Assembly (NCBI GenBank): GCA_947570625.1
Contig: CANOUP010000004.1
Span: 1-64,000 of the forward strand
DNA length: 64,000 nt
Source: an uncultured Clostridia bacterium
GTDB lineage: Bacteria; Bacillota; Clostridia; Christensenellales; Borkfalkiaceae
Reading direction: 5' to 3'
Position 1 is the first letter of the stretch. Each line of letters opens with the position of its first letter. The notes under the pieces are model-generated. The model was not told the origin of the DNA and did no database searches. It saw nothing but the letters and a program-made list of their open reading frames with translations. A program made the translations under genes and the position numbers. Positions 1 to 10,400 of the stretch are shown here, piece after piece.

Positions 1-10
1 CTCTATGTTT

Positions 11-44
11 AAACAGCCTTCCCGCTTTCGCGGAAAGGCTGTTT
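11..44 (-). terminator. Rho-independent terminator (probably bidirectional)
   Basis: A 10-bp stem (11-20 with 35-44) carries an inner GC stem (22-25 with 30-33). It lies just downstream of the coiled-coil gene that ends at 59. The T-run is better on the plus strand, so it may also end a gene to the left of the window. Confidence 0.7.
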
Positions 45-58
45 TTAAGGTTATTCAA

Positions 59-3000
59 TTATTTGTTGCCGTAATAATCGTCGTAGAAGCCGTCGATATC
101 GTCGATTCCGTCGTGACCGTCGTGTCCCTTAGTTGTATCCACGCGCGTCGTAGTCGTCGTCGTGCTGGTGGTTACCGAATCGGGCGGGTACGTGGGCTGA
201 CCCTGCGCGGGGCGGGCGTCGGCGTCGATTACGCGCATCTTCTTCTGGGGCTCCGCCGTGTGGATTATTACCTGCGACGGCTGAGGGGGAGGAAGCTGTT
301 GCGATTGCTGGGGATATCCGCCGTAAGGCTGGTTGTAGGGCTGTTGGGGATATGCGCCGTACGCGCCGTTATAGGGCTGCTGAGGGAATGCGCCGTATGC
401 GCCGTTATAGGGTTGCTGGTTGTTGTTATTGCCGTTGTTGTCGACGCGCATTCTCATAAACTCGTTAGCCATTTTCATAGCCGTCGCGTCCTGCGCCGCC
501 TGCATCTTGACCGCCGCAATTTCCTGCTGGGCGCGCTGGTTGGTCGCGTTTATTTCCGCCTGTGCACGGCTAAGTTCCTGCGCCGAACGGTTTTCCGCGC
601 GCATCTTTTCAAGCTCGACCTCCATCTTCATCATCGCCATCTGGCTGGAATTATCCTGCGATTGCTGCTGCTGAGGATAGCCGTAAGGGGGCATGCCGTA
701 AGGAGACATTCCGTAGGGGGGCATACCGTAAGGGGGCATACCGTAAGGATACTGGGGCTGTTGATGCTGTTGTGCGGCAATTTCCGCCTTCATGCGCTGC
801 AATTCGGCTTCCGCCTTCGCGCGTTCTATCTCCTGCTGGTGCTGTAATCTCATGCGCTCGTTTTCGAGTTCCGCGCGGGCTTTTGCAAGCTCAATCTCCA
901 CTTTGGCTTTGATAAGCTCGTTATTATCGGTGGGCGCAACGGGTAAGGGAGTCGTGTTAATCTGCGCTTTAAGGCGCTGAATTTCGGCTTCCGCCTTCGC
1001 GCGCTCTATCTCTACCTGAGCTTGCGCCCTTGCGCGTTCTGCTTCCATTTCCGCACGTAAGCGCGCAAGTTCCATTTCTACCTGTGCTTTAATAATATCG
1101 CTGTTATCCTTTGACTGGGGTTGCGATGCAAATGCGTCTGCTCTCATTTTTAATATCTCCGCTTCGGCTTTTACTTTATCGATTTCCGCCTGTGCCTGTG
1201 CTTTAACGCGTTCCGTCTCCATTTGCGCCTTTGCCGACGCAAGTTCCGCTTCTACCTTAGCTTTAATAAGTTCTGCGCTGTCGCTCTTGCTGTCGGTAGG
1301 CTGTGAAGCAAGCGCTTCCGCGCGGAGCTTGGCTATTTCGGCTTCGGCTTTTACGCGGTCGATTTCCGCCTGCGCCTGCGCCCTTGCGCGTTCAGATTCC
1401 ATTTGCGCGCGCGCCATAGCAAGCTCGGCCTCGACCTTCGCTCTGATAAGTTCGTTATTGTCAACCTGCTGTGCGGGCTGCGCCTTGGACGCCGCTATCT
1501 CGGCTTTAAGCCTGTCAAGCTCGGCTTCCGCCTTCGCGCGCTCGACGTCGTTCTTCGCCTGCGCCTTCGCCATTTCCGCTTCCATCTGCGCTTTTACGAG
1601 CGCGCTGTTGTCAACCTGCTGAACGGCGTTATGCGCCGCCTGCTGGTGCTGAGCGTTTCTCGCCGCCTGAATTTCTGCGTTGAGTCTTGCAATCTCCGCT
1701 TCGGCTTTCGCGCGCTCTATGTCGTTCTTTGCCTGCGCTTTTGCCATTTCGGCTTCCATCTGCGCCTTTATAAGCGCGCTGTTGTCCGCCTGCTGGGCTT
1801 CCGCCTGCTGAACGGGCGCGTTCTTCGCGGCCGCTATTTCGGCTTTAAGTCTGTCAAGCTCGGCTTCGGCTTTCGCGCGTTCTATGTCGTTTTTAGCCTG
1901 CGCTTTCGCCATTTCGGCTTCCATCTGCGCCTTTACAAGCGCGCTGTTGTCAACCTGGTGAACAGGCTGTTGATTATGCTGAGCGTTTCTCGCCGACTGG
2001 ATTTCGGCGTTGAGTCTTGCAATTTCCGCTTCGGCTTTCGCGCGCTCGATATCGTTTTTCGCCTGCGCTTTCGCCATTTCGGCTTCCATCTGCGCCTTTA
2101 CAAGCGCGCTGTTGTCAATCTGGTGTACGGGCGCGTGAGGCTGGGGTGCGTTCTTCGCGGCCTGAATTTCTGCGTTGAGCCTTGCGATTTCCGCTTCGGC
2201 CTTCGCGCGTTCGATATCGTTTTTCGCCTGCGCTTTCGCCATTTCGGCTTCCATCTGAGCTTTGATAAGCGCGCTGTTATCCGCCTGTTGCGCTTCGGGT
2301 TGCTGAACCTGCGCCGTCTTCGCGGCCTGTATTTCGGCTTTGAGTTTTGCTATTTCCGCTTCCGCGGTAACTCTGTTTATTTCCGCCTGCGCCTGCGCTC
2401 TGCTGCGCTCTGCTTCCATTTCCGCCCTTGCGCGTGCAAGTTCGGCTTCAACTCTCGATTTTATAAGTTCGCTGTTGTCGATATGGGGAACGGCGGGCGC
2501 GGGCGCCGAAGCTATCTGGGCTTTGAGCCTTGCTATTTCCGTCTGCGCCTGTATCTTATCCCTGTCGGCGTCGGCTTGCGCTCTGTCGCGCTCGGTCTGC
2601 ATTTCGGCTTTCGCGCGTGCAACCGCCGCTTCAATCTGCGCCTTCATATCGTCGGGGTTAACCGCCGACTGCTGTGCGGACTGCGAAACAGCCTGCGCTT
2701 TGAGCTGGGCTATCTCCGCTTCCGCCTTTATGCGGTCGATTTCCTGCTGGGCCTTGGCTTTGGCGCGCTCGGCTTCCATTTCGGCTTTCGCGCGCGCGAT
2801 TTCCGCGTTGACCTGCGCCCTCAATAATTCGCTGTTATCTCCGCCCGAGGATTTGGACGCCATAGCCTGCGCGTTGAGCCTTGCGATTTCGGCTTCGGCT
2901 TTCGCGCGGTCTATCTCGTTCTGCGCCTGCATTCTCATGCGCTCGGCTTCCATTTCCGCCCTTGCGCGCGCAACTTCCGCGTCTACTCTTGCCTTGACCA

Positions 3001-4432
3001 AATCGTTGCTGTCGCCGTGAACGGCATGCGCCGAAGCGGGCGCGGGCTGTTTCGCGCGGCGCTCGATTTCCTCTTTCAGACGCTGGATTTCGGCATCCGC
3101 TCTCGCGCGGTCTATTTCGTTTTTAGCCTGCGCTTTTGCAAGCTCGGCTTCCATCTGCGCTTTGACGAGCGCGCTGTTGTCTATCTGGACTATGGGCTGG
3201 TTCTGACTGCGCGAAGCAAGTTCCGCCTTGACTTTTGCAAGTTCGGCGTCGGCTTTTGCGCGTTCAATCTCGTTTTTAGCCTGTGCTTTCGCAAGCTCGG
3301 CGTCAAGCTGGGCTTTGAACAGCGCGGAATAATCCGTCTGCACGGCCGCAGGCTGTTGTGCGCGGGCCGCCATTTCCGCCCTTATTCTTTGAAGTTCGGC
3401 GTCTGCTTTTGCGCGCTCTATGTCGTTCTGCGCCTGCATTCTCATACGCTCGGCGTCAGCCTGGGCTTTCGCGAGCTCGGCGTCCATCTGCGCCCTTAAA
3501 ATAGCAGTCGTATCCTGAGCGGGCTGCTGGCGTTGCTGTGCCGTCTGCATCTGGTCGATTTGCTGTTGCAGATGATGAAGGCTTGCGTTGACTTTGGCAA
3601 GCTCGGCATTGCGTTTTGCAATTTCGGCTTCCGCCTTTTCGCGCTGTTTGTCGTTTTTGGCTTTCGCCGCCGCAAGTTCCGCCTTATGGCGCGCTTCGAG
3701 AATTTCCCTGCGCTCGGCTTCCTGCTTTTTAAGCATTTTTTCCTTGGCGGGGTCTATGCGGACGGGTTTAACCGTCGCCGAAGCAGGCGCGGGTGCGGGT
3801 GCAGGCGCAGGTCTTTGGGGCTGGGCGCCCGGAGCTTTTTCGCGCTTAGCCATTTCCGCTTCCCTGCGGGCGCGTTCGACTTCGTTTCTCGCATGCGCTT
3901 TTACGCGCTCGGCTTCCTGCTTAGCCATTTCCGCTTCCATCTGAGCTTTGATAAGCGCGGCGCTGTCCTGCTGGGGAACCTGCTGTGCGCGGGCGCGGGC
4001 AATTTCCGCGTCGGCGCGCAGTCTTTCAATCTCAGCCTGAGAGCGCGACCTTTCGCGTTCCAGTTCGGCCTGCGCCTCTGCGCGGGCGCGGGCTGTTTCG
4101 GAACGTATAAGTTCTTCGTTGCTCTTGGAATTTTTGACTATGATAGGCTTATCGCCATTACCGGCTTTTGCGGGACGCGGTCTCACATGCTTGACATGCT
4201 TGACGCGTTTAACGCGTTTTGCCTTTTTTGCCTTGGGTTGACGCGCCTTTTTATGACGCTTGGGAGGTATTTTGCCTTGCGCCCTCAACTTCTTTTTCTT
4301 CTTCGTATAGCTTGCCGCAACGATTAAAACAATAATAAGTATTACTGCAAGAATCGCTACGGCGATAACTATATAAGAAGTGGGCGCGCCGCTCTGAATG
4401 GTTTCCCAGATGTTAGCCAGTAAATTAGCCAT
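59..4432 (-). CDS. Giant membrane-anchored coiled-coil repeat protein (1457 aa)
   Basis: Function unknown. Residues about 20-41 form one hydrophobic helix, followed by a Lys/Arg-rich stretch (about 43-92) that puts the rest in the cytoplasm by the positive-inside rule. Residues about 100-1220 and 1260-1330 are Ala/Glu/Lys/Arg/Gln-rich coiled coil built from about 20 units of roughly 50-60 residues, each opening with an Asp motif (DNSAL, DNNEL) and separated by Gln/Pro/Ala linkers. The C-terminal part is low-complexity: PYGMP repeats (about 1227-1252), a QQPYNGAYG region (about 1337-1382), a Ser/Thr run and a His/Asp/Tyr-rich end. An AAGGAG site precedes the ATG. It lies 14 nt after the 2269-aa surface-protein gene, so the two are co-transcribed. 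A cytoskeletal or scaffold role is inference; the protein is too repetitive for a family assignment by eye. Confidence 0.85.
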   Translation of the reverse strand: MANLLANIWETIQSGAPTSYIVIAVAILAVILIIVLIVAASYTKKKKKLRAQGKIPPKRHKKARQPKAKKAKRVKRVKHVKHVRPRPAKAGNGDKPIIVKNSKSNEELIRSETARARAEAQAELERERSRSQAEIERLRADAEIARARAQQVPQQDSAALIKAQMEAEMAKQEAERVKAHARNEVERARREAEMAKREKAPGAQPQRPAPAPAPAPASATVKPVRIDPAKEKMLKKQEAERREILEARHKAELAAAKAKNDKQREKAEAEIAKRNAELAKVNASLHHLQQQIDQMQTAQQRQQPAQDTTAILRAQMDAELAKAQADAERMRMQAQNDIERAKADAELQRIRAEMAARAQQPAAVQTDYSALFKAQLDAELAKAQAKNEIERAKADAELAKVKAELASRSQNQPIVQIDNSALVKAQMEAELAKAQAKNEIDRARADAEIQRLKEEIERRAKQPAPASAHAVHGDSNDLVKARVDAEVARARAEMEAERMRMQAQNEIDRAKAEAEIARLNAQAMASKSSGGDNSELLRAQVNAEIARAKAEMEAERAKAKAQQEIDRIKAEAEIAQLKAQAVSQSAQQSAVNPDDMKAQIEAAVARAKAEMQTERDRAQADADRDKIQAQTEIARLKAQIASAPAPAVPHIDNSELIKSRVEAELARARAEMEAERSRAQAQAEINRVTAEAEIAKLKAEIQAAKTAQVQQPEAQQADNSALIKAQMEAEMAKAQAKNDIERAKAEAEIARLNAEIQAAKNAPQPHAPVHQIDNSALVKAQMEAEMAKAQAKNDIERAKAEAEIARLNAEIQSARNAQHNQQPVHQVDNSALVKAQMEAEMAKAQAKNDIERAKAEAELDRLKAEIAAAKNAPVQQAEAQQADNSALIKAQMEAEMAKAQAKNDIERAKAEAEIARLNAEIQAARNAQHQQAAHNAVQQVDNSALVKAQMEAEMAKAQAKNDVERAKAEAELDRLKAEIAASKAQPAQQVDNNELIRAKVEAELAMARAQMESERARAQAQAEIDRVKAEAEIAKLRAEALASQPTDSKSDSAELIKAKVEAELASAKAQMETERVKAQAQAEIDKVKAEAEILKMRADAFASQPQSKDNSDIIKAQVEMELARLRAEMEAERARAQAQVEIERAKAEAEIQRLKAQINTTPLPVAPTDNNELIKAKVEIELAKARAELENERMRLQHQQEIERAKAEAELQRMKAEIAAQQHQQPQYPYGMPPYGMPPYGMSPYGMPPYGYPQQQQSQDNSSQMAMMKMEVELEKMRAENRSAQELSRAQAEINATNQRAQQEIAAVKMQAAQDATAMKMANEFMRMRVDNNGNNNNQQPYNGAYGAFPQQPYNGAYGAYPQQPYNQPYGGYPQQSQQLPPPQPSQVIIHTAEPQKKMRVIDADARPAQGQPTYPPDSVTTSTTTTTTRVDTTKGHDGHDGIDDIDGFYDDYYGNK
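285..420 (-). repeat. Tandem repeat encoding QQPYNGAYG-type units
   Basis: Three imperfect in-frame units with alternating Gln-Gln-Pro-Tyr and Gly-Ala-Tyr blocks. They give a Tyr/Gly/Gln-rich, prion-like segment near the C-terminus of the coiled-coil protein. Confidence 0.8.
676..755 (-). repeat. 15-nt tandem repeat encoding PYGMP units
   Basis: Five near-identical copies of a 15-nt unit encode Pro-Tyr-Gly-Met-Pro repeats inside the coiled-coil gene. Confidence 0.85.
1480..2290 (-). repeat. Five near-identical tandem repeats, about 165-bp period
   Basis: The five central units of the coiled-coil gene are almost identical in both DNA and protein; each carries DNSAL(I/V)KAQMEAEMAKAQAK. Flanking units are much more diverged, which suggests recent expansion by unequal recombination or slippage. 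It is coding repeat, not CRISPR: the frame is open throughout and there are no unique spacers. Confidence 0.85.
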
Positions 4433-4446
4433 GTGTTGCTCCTTCT

Positions 4447-7400
4447 TTATTCATCGTAGTAATCGTCGTCGTAATCTTCATACGTTTCGTCATACGTTTC
4501 TTCGTAGTCTTCGTCATAATCGTCATAGTCGTCGTAATCTTCGTATCCGTCGTAATCTTCATCGTAGTCGTCGTCATAGTCATAGGCGGCCCTGCGCTTT
4601 TTAACGGATACAATAATTATTATAATCACTATTATGAGAAGTAAAACGCCGGCGGCAATGCATACGATCAGTATCCAGTTGAACCCTGCGGGTTTTCTAT
4701 ACGTAACGTGATAGGTGTTGTTTGTTATCGTTTCCTTTAATTCTTCCGCATTATTGAAGTGGTTGTTGAAGTTTTCTTCGTCCTTTATTTCGTACTTGAC
4801 GTCGTACTCTTCTCCGTCCTTCAAGTCATTTTTGTCTACGGGGTTGCCGTCCTTGTCGTAATAGACAGGGTCGAGGAAGTCGCCGATGTTGACGTCTTCG
4901 CCGTCGCCGTTGGTGCCGGTTATATTGCCGTTTTCGTCGGTGCCGAGCGTGAGCGTCGCCTTCGTGATTTCGAATTCGAGCACGATATCGTCCGTCGAAC
5001 CGTCGAACCACGTCGCCTTGGTTGCGTCAATCGAAAGCACTACCGTATACGTCCCGATAGCCGTCTGCGTGAGCGAACCTTCCTTTACGGTTACGTAAGG
5101 CGCGAAGATGTCCCAGTTTTTAATCGCAAAGCTGATTTCAAAACCCGTAAACTCCCTTTTATCGTTTACGAGAACGGGGCTTTCGGGAAGTTTTGTCAAT
5201 ACGGGAGGAGGAGTTACGGAAGAGTCGACCGCATAGAAAGTAAGAGTAATGGGGTCGCTTCCGCCGTTTATCCAGTTGCCCGAACCCTTGAAGCTTATTT
5301 TGATTTCGTATTTGCCTGCGGCGCTGACCGTAAGTTTACCGCCGTTTACCTCGACGCCTTCGGGCGCTTCGATTTGCAGATAATCCGCGTAAAGCTCGTT
5401 CCAGCCCTTTATTTCGAAGGTAACGGGTTCGCCGTTGAAATCAATTTGCGAAGATTCGAACTGAGGCTTGGGCAGACCCTGCGAAGTTCCCGCAACGATA
5501 AGCCTGAGCGTGTACGAAGTCGTACCGTTGGCAAACGTTCTGCCGTCCGCCGTGATGTTTACCTTAATTTCGTAAACGCCCACGTCGGTTATGGTGATTA
5601 CGCCTCCGTTAACGGAAACCTTGTTCGTATCGTAACCCGTGAGTTCGACGAAAGCGCTTATGGCGTCCCAGTTGCTTATTACGAAAGTAAGCGGGTCGCC
5701 CGTGTAGTTGAGCGTGGAATTTGCAACCGCGGGGTTGGCAATCATCTTCGTGGGGTCGAATATGGTGAACGTAAGCTCGTAATCGGACTGCGAGCCGTCG
5801 TCGCTCCAATAACCCTGCGATTCGACGTCCGTTATGAAACGGAACACTACCGTATAGGTTCCCGCGTCGACCTTGCTGAGGTCGTCGCCCTCCATAACGA
5901 GATATTTGCTGAGTTCGCTCCAATTGACTATTTCGAACTTGCACACTTCGCCGGTGTACGCCATCGAATCCTCTTTGAATACGGGTTTGTCGATGGGCAC
6001 GCGCTTGGGCACTACGATTTTGTATTTGAGAGTGAAGTCCTCGCGGTCCTCGGAGTTGTTGGGGTTGCGCCATACCGCGTCGGCGTCCTTCTTGAAGCTG
6101 AGCTTGACGGAATATTCGCCTATGTTAGTTTGCGTAAGTCCGCCGTCGGATATGTACAGATAGTAAGAATAAGTGTTCCAGTTGGAAATTACGAAGGTCT
6201 GCGCTTTGCCGTTGAATTCAAGCGAAGCGTTTTCGAGCACGGGTTTATCGAGCTCTTGCGTAGTTCCCGGATTGAAATGGAACTGCGACGAAACAAATTC
6301 GCGCTTCTGAACCTGCCCTTCCGCCATTACGAACGTAATGTTCTTTGCGTGGAAGTCGGGGTATTCGTCGGTAATATAGGGTTCGGCATAGAAGGTAACG
6401 CCGTCCGTCGTGCGGATAAACGCCTCGGTTACTTCGCCCCCGCTCGTGTTGGTGTAGCGTGTGCCGAGCATATTCGAAACGTATATGCCCGTAACCCTTG
6501 CGACGGGAAGGGTACCGTTAAGGTCCCAGGTAACTTCAAGCTCTTCCTTGGCTACTTCTATCTCGACCGTACCCCAGATATAGGGCTGGGCGTTGTCGCC
6601 CCTCAGCTCGTAAAATCTTACGATGTACGTACCCGCAAGCTTGGCGTAGTAGTCTTCGGTTACTCCGTCGCCTTTATAGCCTTTATAATTGTTCTGGATT
6701 ACGTTCGCGGTGTTGATGAAAGTTATTTCCACCGAGAAGTAGCACAGTTCGTCCCTCGGCATACCGCTGAGTTCGATGAGGTCGTGCGTTCTGTTGTCGA
6801 ACTTCGTCCACGAACCGTCGTAATAGGGCTCGGTGAGTTCTCTTTCGACAATCTGCCAGTCCTGCGATTTTGCAAGGTTGGCGGGAATATCCGCGTTGGT
6901 GAATTCGTAGTTGGGATTGGTGCTGACGTTTGCGACTTCGAACGAGGTGCAGTATTCGCCTATCGCCGAGAACGAATTTTCGAACTTGGTGCCGAAGCTG
7001 TTGTCCGTATAGCTCGTCGTGTAGTAGCGAATCATCGCGTTCGTGCCGTCCGCATTGCCCTTGACCGCCGAAGGAAGGTTAATGAGCGCGACCGTGAATT
7101 TAACGGGAGCGTCCTGTCCGTCCACGCGGGTGAATACGAACGAATCGTTCTTGAAATCGAACTCGTGCTCGTTGCCGTCGCTGTCTATATAGCCCCAGCG
7201 CACTTTTTCGAAATTGACTTTCGCCTTGGTTATGTTCCATTCGAGAGTCGCGGGGAACTGAGGCGCGTTGTAGTTTGCCGTATCGTAAACAAACGAAACG
7301 TTTGCGGTGTACTTGTTGCTTCCCGAATTCGCGTTGGTTGCGCTCTTGTCGCCCGTAACCGTGAAGCTCTGGACGCCCGTCGCCATACCGCCCATTTCGA

Positions 7401-10400
7401 GGACGTGTTCTTCGCCGTCGTAAACGTACGAGAAAGTTACTTCGTTGCCGTCGGCGTCGAGCCATTTGCCCTGTTCGCCGTCGTAATAAGCGTTAACGTT
7501 GTTTCCGTCGTGTCCCGCATATACCCAGTACAGCCCCGATATGTCTATATCGGCTTTGATAATTTCGAAATAGTACTGAGCCGTCTGATTGAAAGTGTTG
7601 CTTCCCGAAGTGAACGTGAGGGGAATATCCACGCGGTACTTGCCGACGTTTGTCGCATTGCTGACCGCCGTGCTTCCTCCGCCCGTCACGCTGAAATATG
7701 AGGGCGCTCCCGCCGTCATCGTTACGGAAGAACCGTCGGGCGTATCGAGCACCGCCGTTACGGTTAACGGCTGACCCGTATAAGTGAACTGTTCCTCGTT
7801 TTCGACGGATTTTCCGTCTACTTCGAAGTGCACGGATACCGCGAACTGGTTTGCCTGAACGGTAAACTCCTTGCTCGCCGTGCCCGTAAGCACGTAATTG
7901 ACGGCGTAATCGGCTTTAAGCGTCGCCGTTACCCTGTAATTTGCGCTTCCGCTGTCGGGCGCCGTTATCGAAGTGCACGCCTCCCAGTTTCCGCCGTTCT
8001 CTTTTTCGAAGGTATAATCGACGAAGGTATGCCCGTTGACGAGCGACGGTATAAAGAACGTGTCGCCCGACGGCGTGGTCCATTCCGCCGTTAAGGTCTT
8101 TTTATCGATTACCCATTCGAGAGTGAACGAGAAGGCGTCGCCTGTATAGCTCTCAGGGTTGCCGTCGACGGGGAGTTTCCAGTTTGCCGAAAATTCGTCG
8201 GATACCCTGAAAACCGCCTTAGTCGTATAAGTGCCCGCCGCAATCATTGCGTTCGTCGGGTCGCCGTTAGTTTCGTAGGAAACAAGCAGACCCGCGGGCA
8301 ACGACCCGGGATTGAGGAATACGCGGTGTTCGTTACCCGAATATATGAAGGGGGTTGTATAATTCCATTTTACGTTCGAAAGGTCGTACTGCGCTTTTGA
8401 AATATTGAAATAAATCGTGTAGACCTTGGGCGTAAATTCAAGGTTTTTATCGTATGCGGTTATGGTGACCGTAACGCTGTGTAATCCCGCGTCCTTGACG
8501 TACGTTTCGCCCGTATAGGTCGCCCTTACGTAATACGAAACGGAATGAAGCTGTGAATCGGGTATCGCAAGCGAGAAGCTGTAATAGTTGCCCGTGTATT
8601 CGAGCTCGTAAGGATTTTCGGGAGTATTGTGCGCGTTGAACGCTATGCCCGACGCCGAAGGTTTGGGAATCGAAGGCGCGTCGGAAGTCTTGAATATCCA
8701 GTTTGCGTTGCTGTCCTCGAATTTGGGCTGCGTTCTCGTTATGGTAAACTTCTGGTATACGGCTTTTTCCATACGGTAGTTGCTCGTATACTGGCTGGTG
8801 CCCGAAAGCATTGCGTAAACGTTGTAGTTGCCGGGACTGCACGCGTTGGCGGGAATTACGTATCTGCCCGAAGAGTTGCTTATGCGCGTCCTGTTGGAAT
8901 CGTTGCCGTAAGGCGCGTAATAAACTTCGAGCGAAACGCTCTCGCTGCTGTCGTAAATACCGAGTATGTTTATATCGAACGATACGGGGCGGGCGGATTC
9001 CCAGCTTGAAGGAAGCCCGTCGAAAGTTACGGTAAGGTACGCCTGGTTAACGCGCATTACGAGATTTTTAGGCGTATAGTCGCCGTTTTCGCTGCTGCTC
9101 TCCCATATGGTGTTTATCGTATCTTTTAGTATCGCCTTGAACGTGTACTCGCCTATATCGGTAAGCTCGTAGGTGTGAACCTGAACTTCCTCGCCGCCTA
9201 TCGTAACTGTGCTTACGCCCAGATCGACCATTTTGTTTTTGGCTTCTATGGCGCTTGCTTCCTGCTCGGCGGCGTTCTGCCCCTTGGTCTTGGAAACGGT
9301 TATTTCTATATCGATATACTTCGAAACGTTGGCAATCTGAACCCACTGTCTGCCCTTGTATCCCACCTCTATCGACGTAGGCGTACCGCCTTCGTCCGTA
9401 AGGAAGTAAGGCTCGGGCACCTTGGTCTGCCCGACGAAAAACTGGTGCGAAGTGAGCGACGAACCAGAAAGTTCGTAATTGTAGTTGTGGATATCTTCGT
9501 CGACTATGTACGCCCTTGCGGTATAGTAGCCGACCTTATCGGGAAATTCGGGGCTGTCGATAATTCCCGCGCCCGTGACGTTGCTGTGCTTCATACCTAT
9601 TTCGGGTATGTTGCCCGCGTCCCTGTCGCGCTGTAAGAATACATCTTCGCCCGTATGCTCGCCGTCGGTCACCTCGACTTTTACGGGAGGCGGCAAACTT
9701 AAAACGGTATCGTCGTAAGTCCATATAACGCCGAGTTTTATCTTTTCGACAACGAATTTGGTCGATTTAAGCCGTTTTCCCCTGTCCTCGCCCAAAAAGT
9801 ACCTGTCTGACGAAATTTTGAGCTCGACCATCATGTAATACGTTCCCGCGTTTATGGGCGCGACGGGCATGGTGCAGTCCTCGTCCATAAAGAAGGAGAT
9901 GGTCATATCTTCGGGGAAATACCAGGAGTGCTTTTCCTGGGTTATAGTCTGAACTTCGCCCGTATAGATGCTTGTAACCGTTTCGGGAAGGTTTACGGGT
10001 TCGGTGGTTTTGGAAGAAATTTTGCTGAGGTTGAGGTGGATTGCGGGACGGATGGCGCACGTCTGGTTAACGTCCGCGGTGGTTATAGAACCGTCCTTTG
10101 CGGTCGCCCACATCGTGTAGGTGCTGTAACCTTCGCCCTTATCCTCTACCGTGTTCGCCGAACGGAGCCAGGAAACAGCCTTGTTGCTCCTCTGGCTCTT
10201 GTTGAGCTTCCATATACCGTCGGTGGTGTCGGGTCCGCTTATGCCGTTGTCGCCCGTGCCGACCTCGGTAAGGCTGGGAAGCCAGACCTTGTCGTCCTTC
10301 CACCTGTCGTAATAAGTTTTGTTGGTCGCGAAGTAGTCGAACGCGGAATTGGAGAAATCCCCCGATACCGTGGATTTATAAGCGTCGTTGGGCCAGTTGT

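Noticed and set aside
1480..2290. Possible CRISPR-like array
   Set aside because: The repeats are about 165 bp, in frame and coding, with no unique spacers and no cas genes.
4759..7701. 980-codon open frame on the plus strand
   Set aside because: It is antisense to the 2269-aa surface-protein gene. The translation is Arg/Val-rich without domains or a ribosome binding site, a by-product of codon bias.
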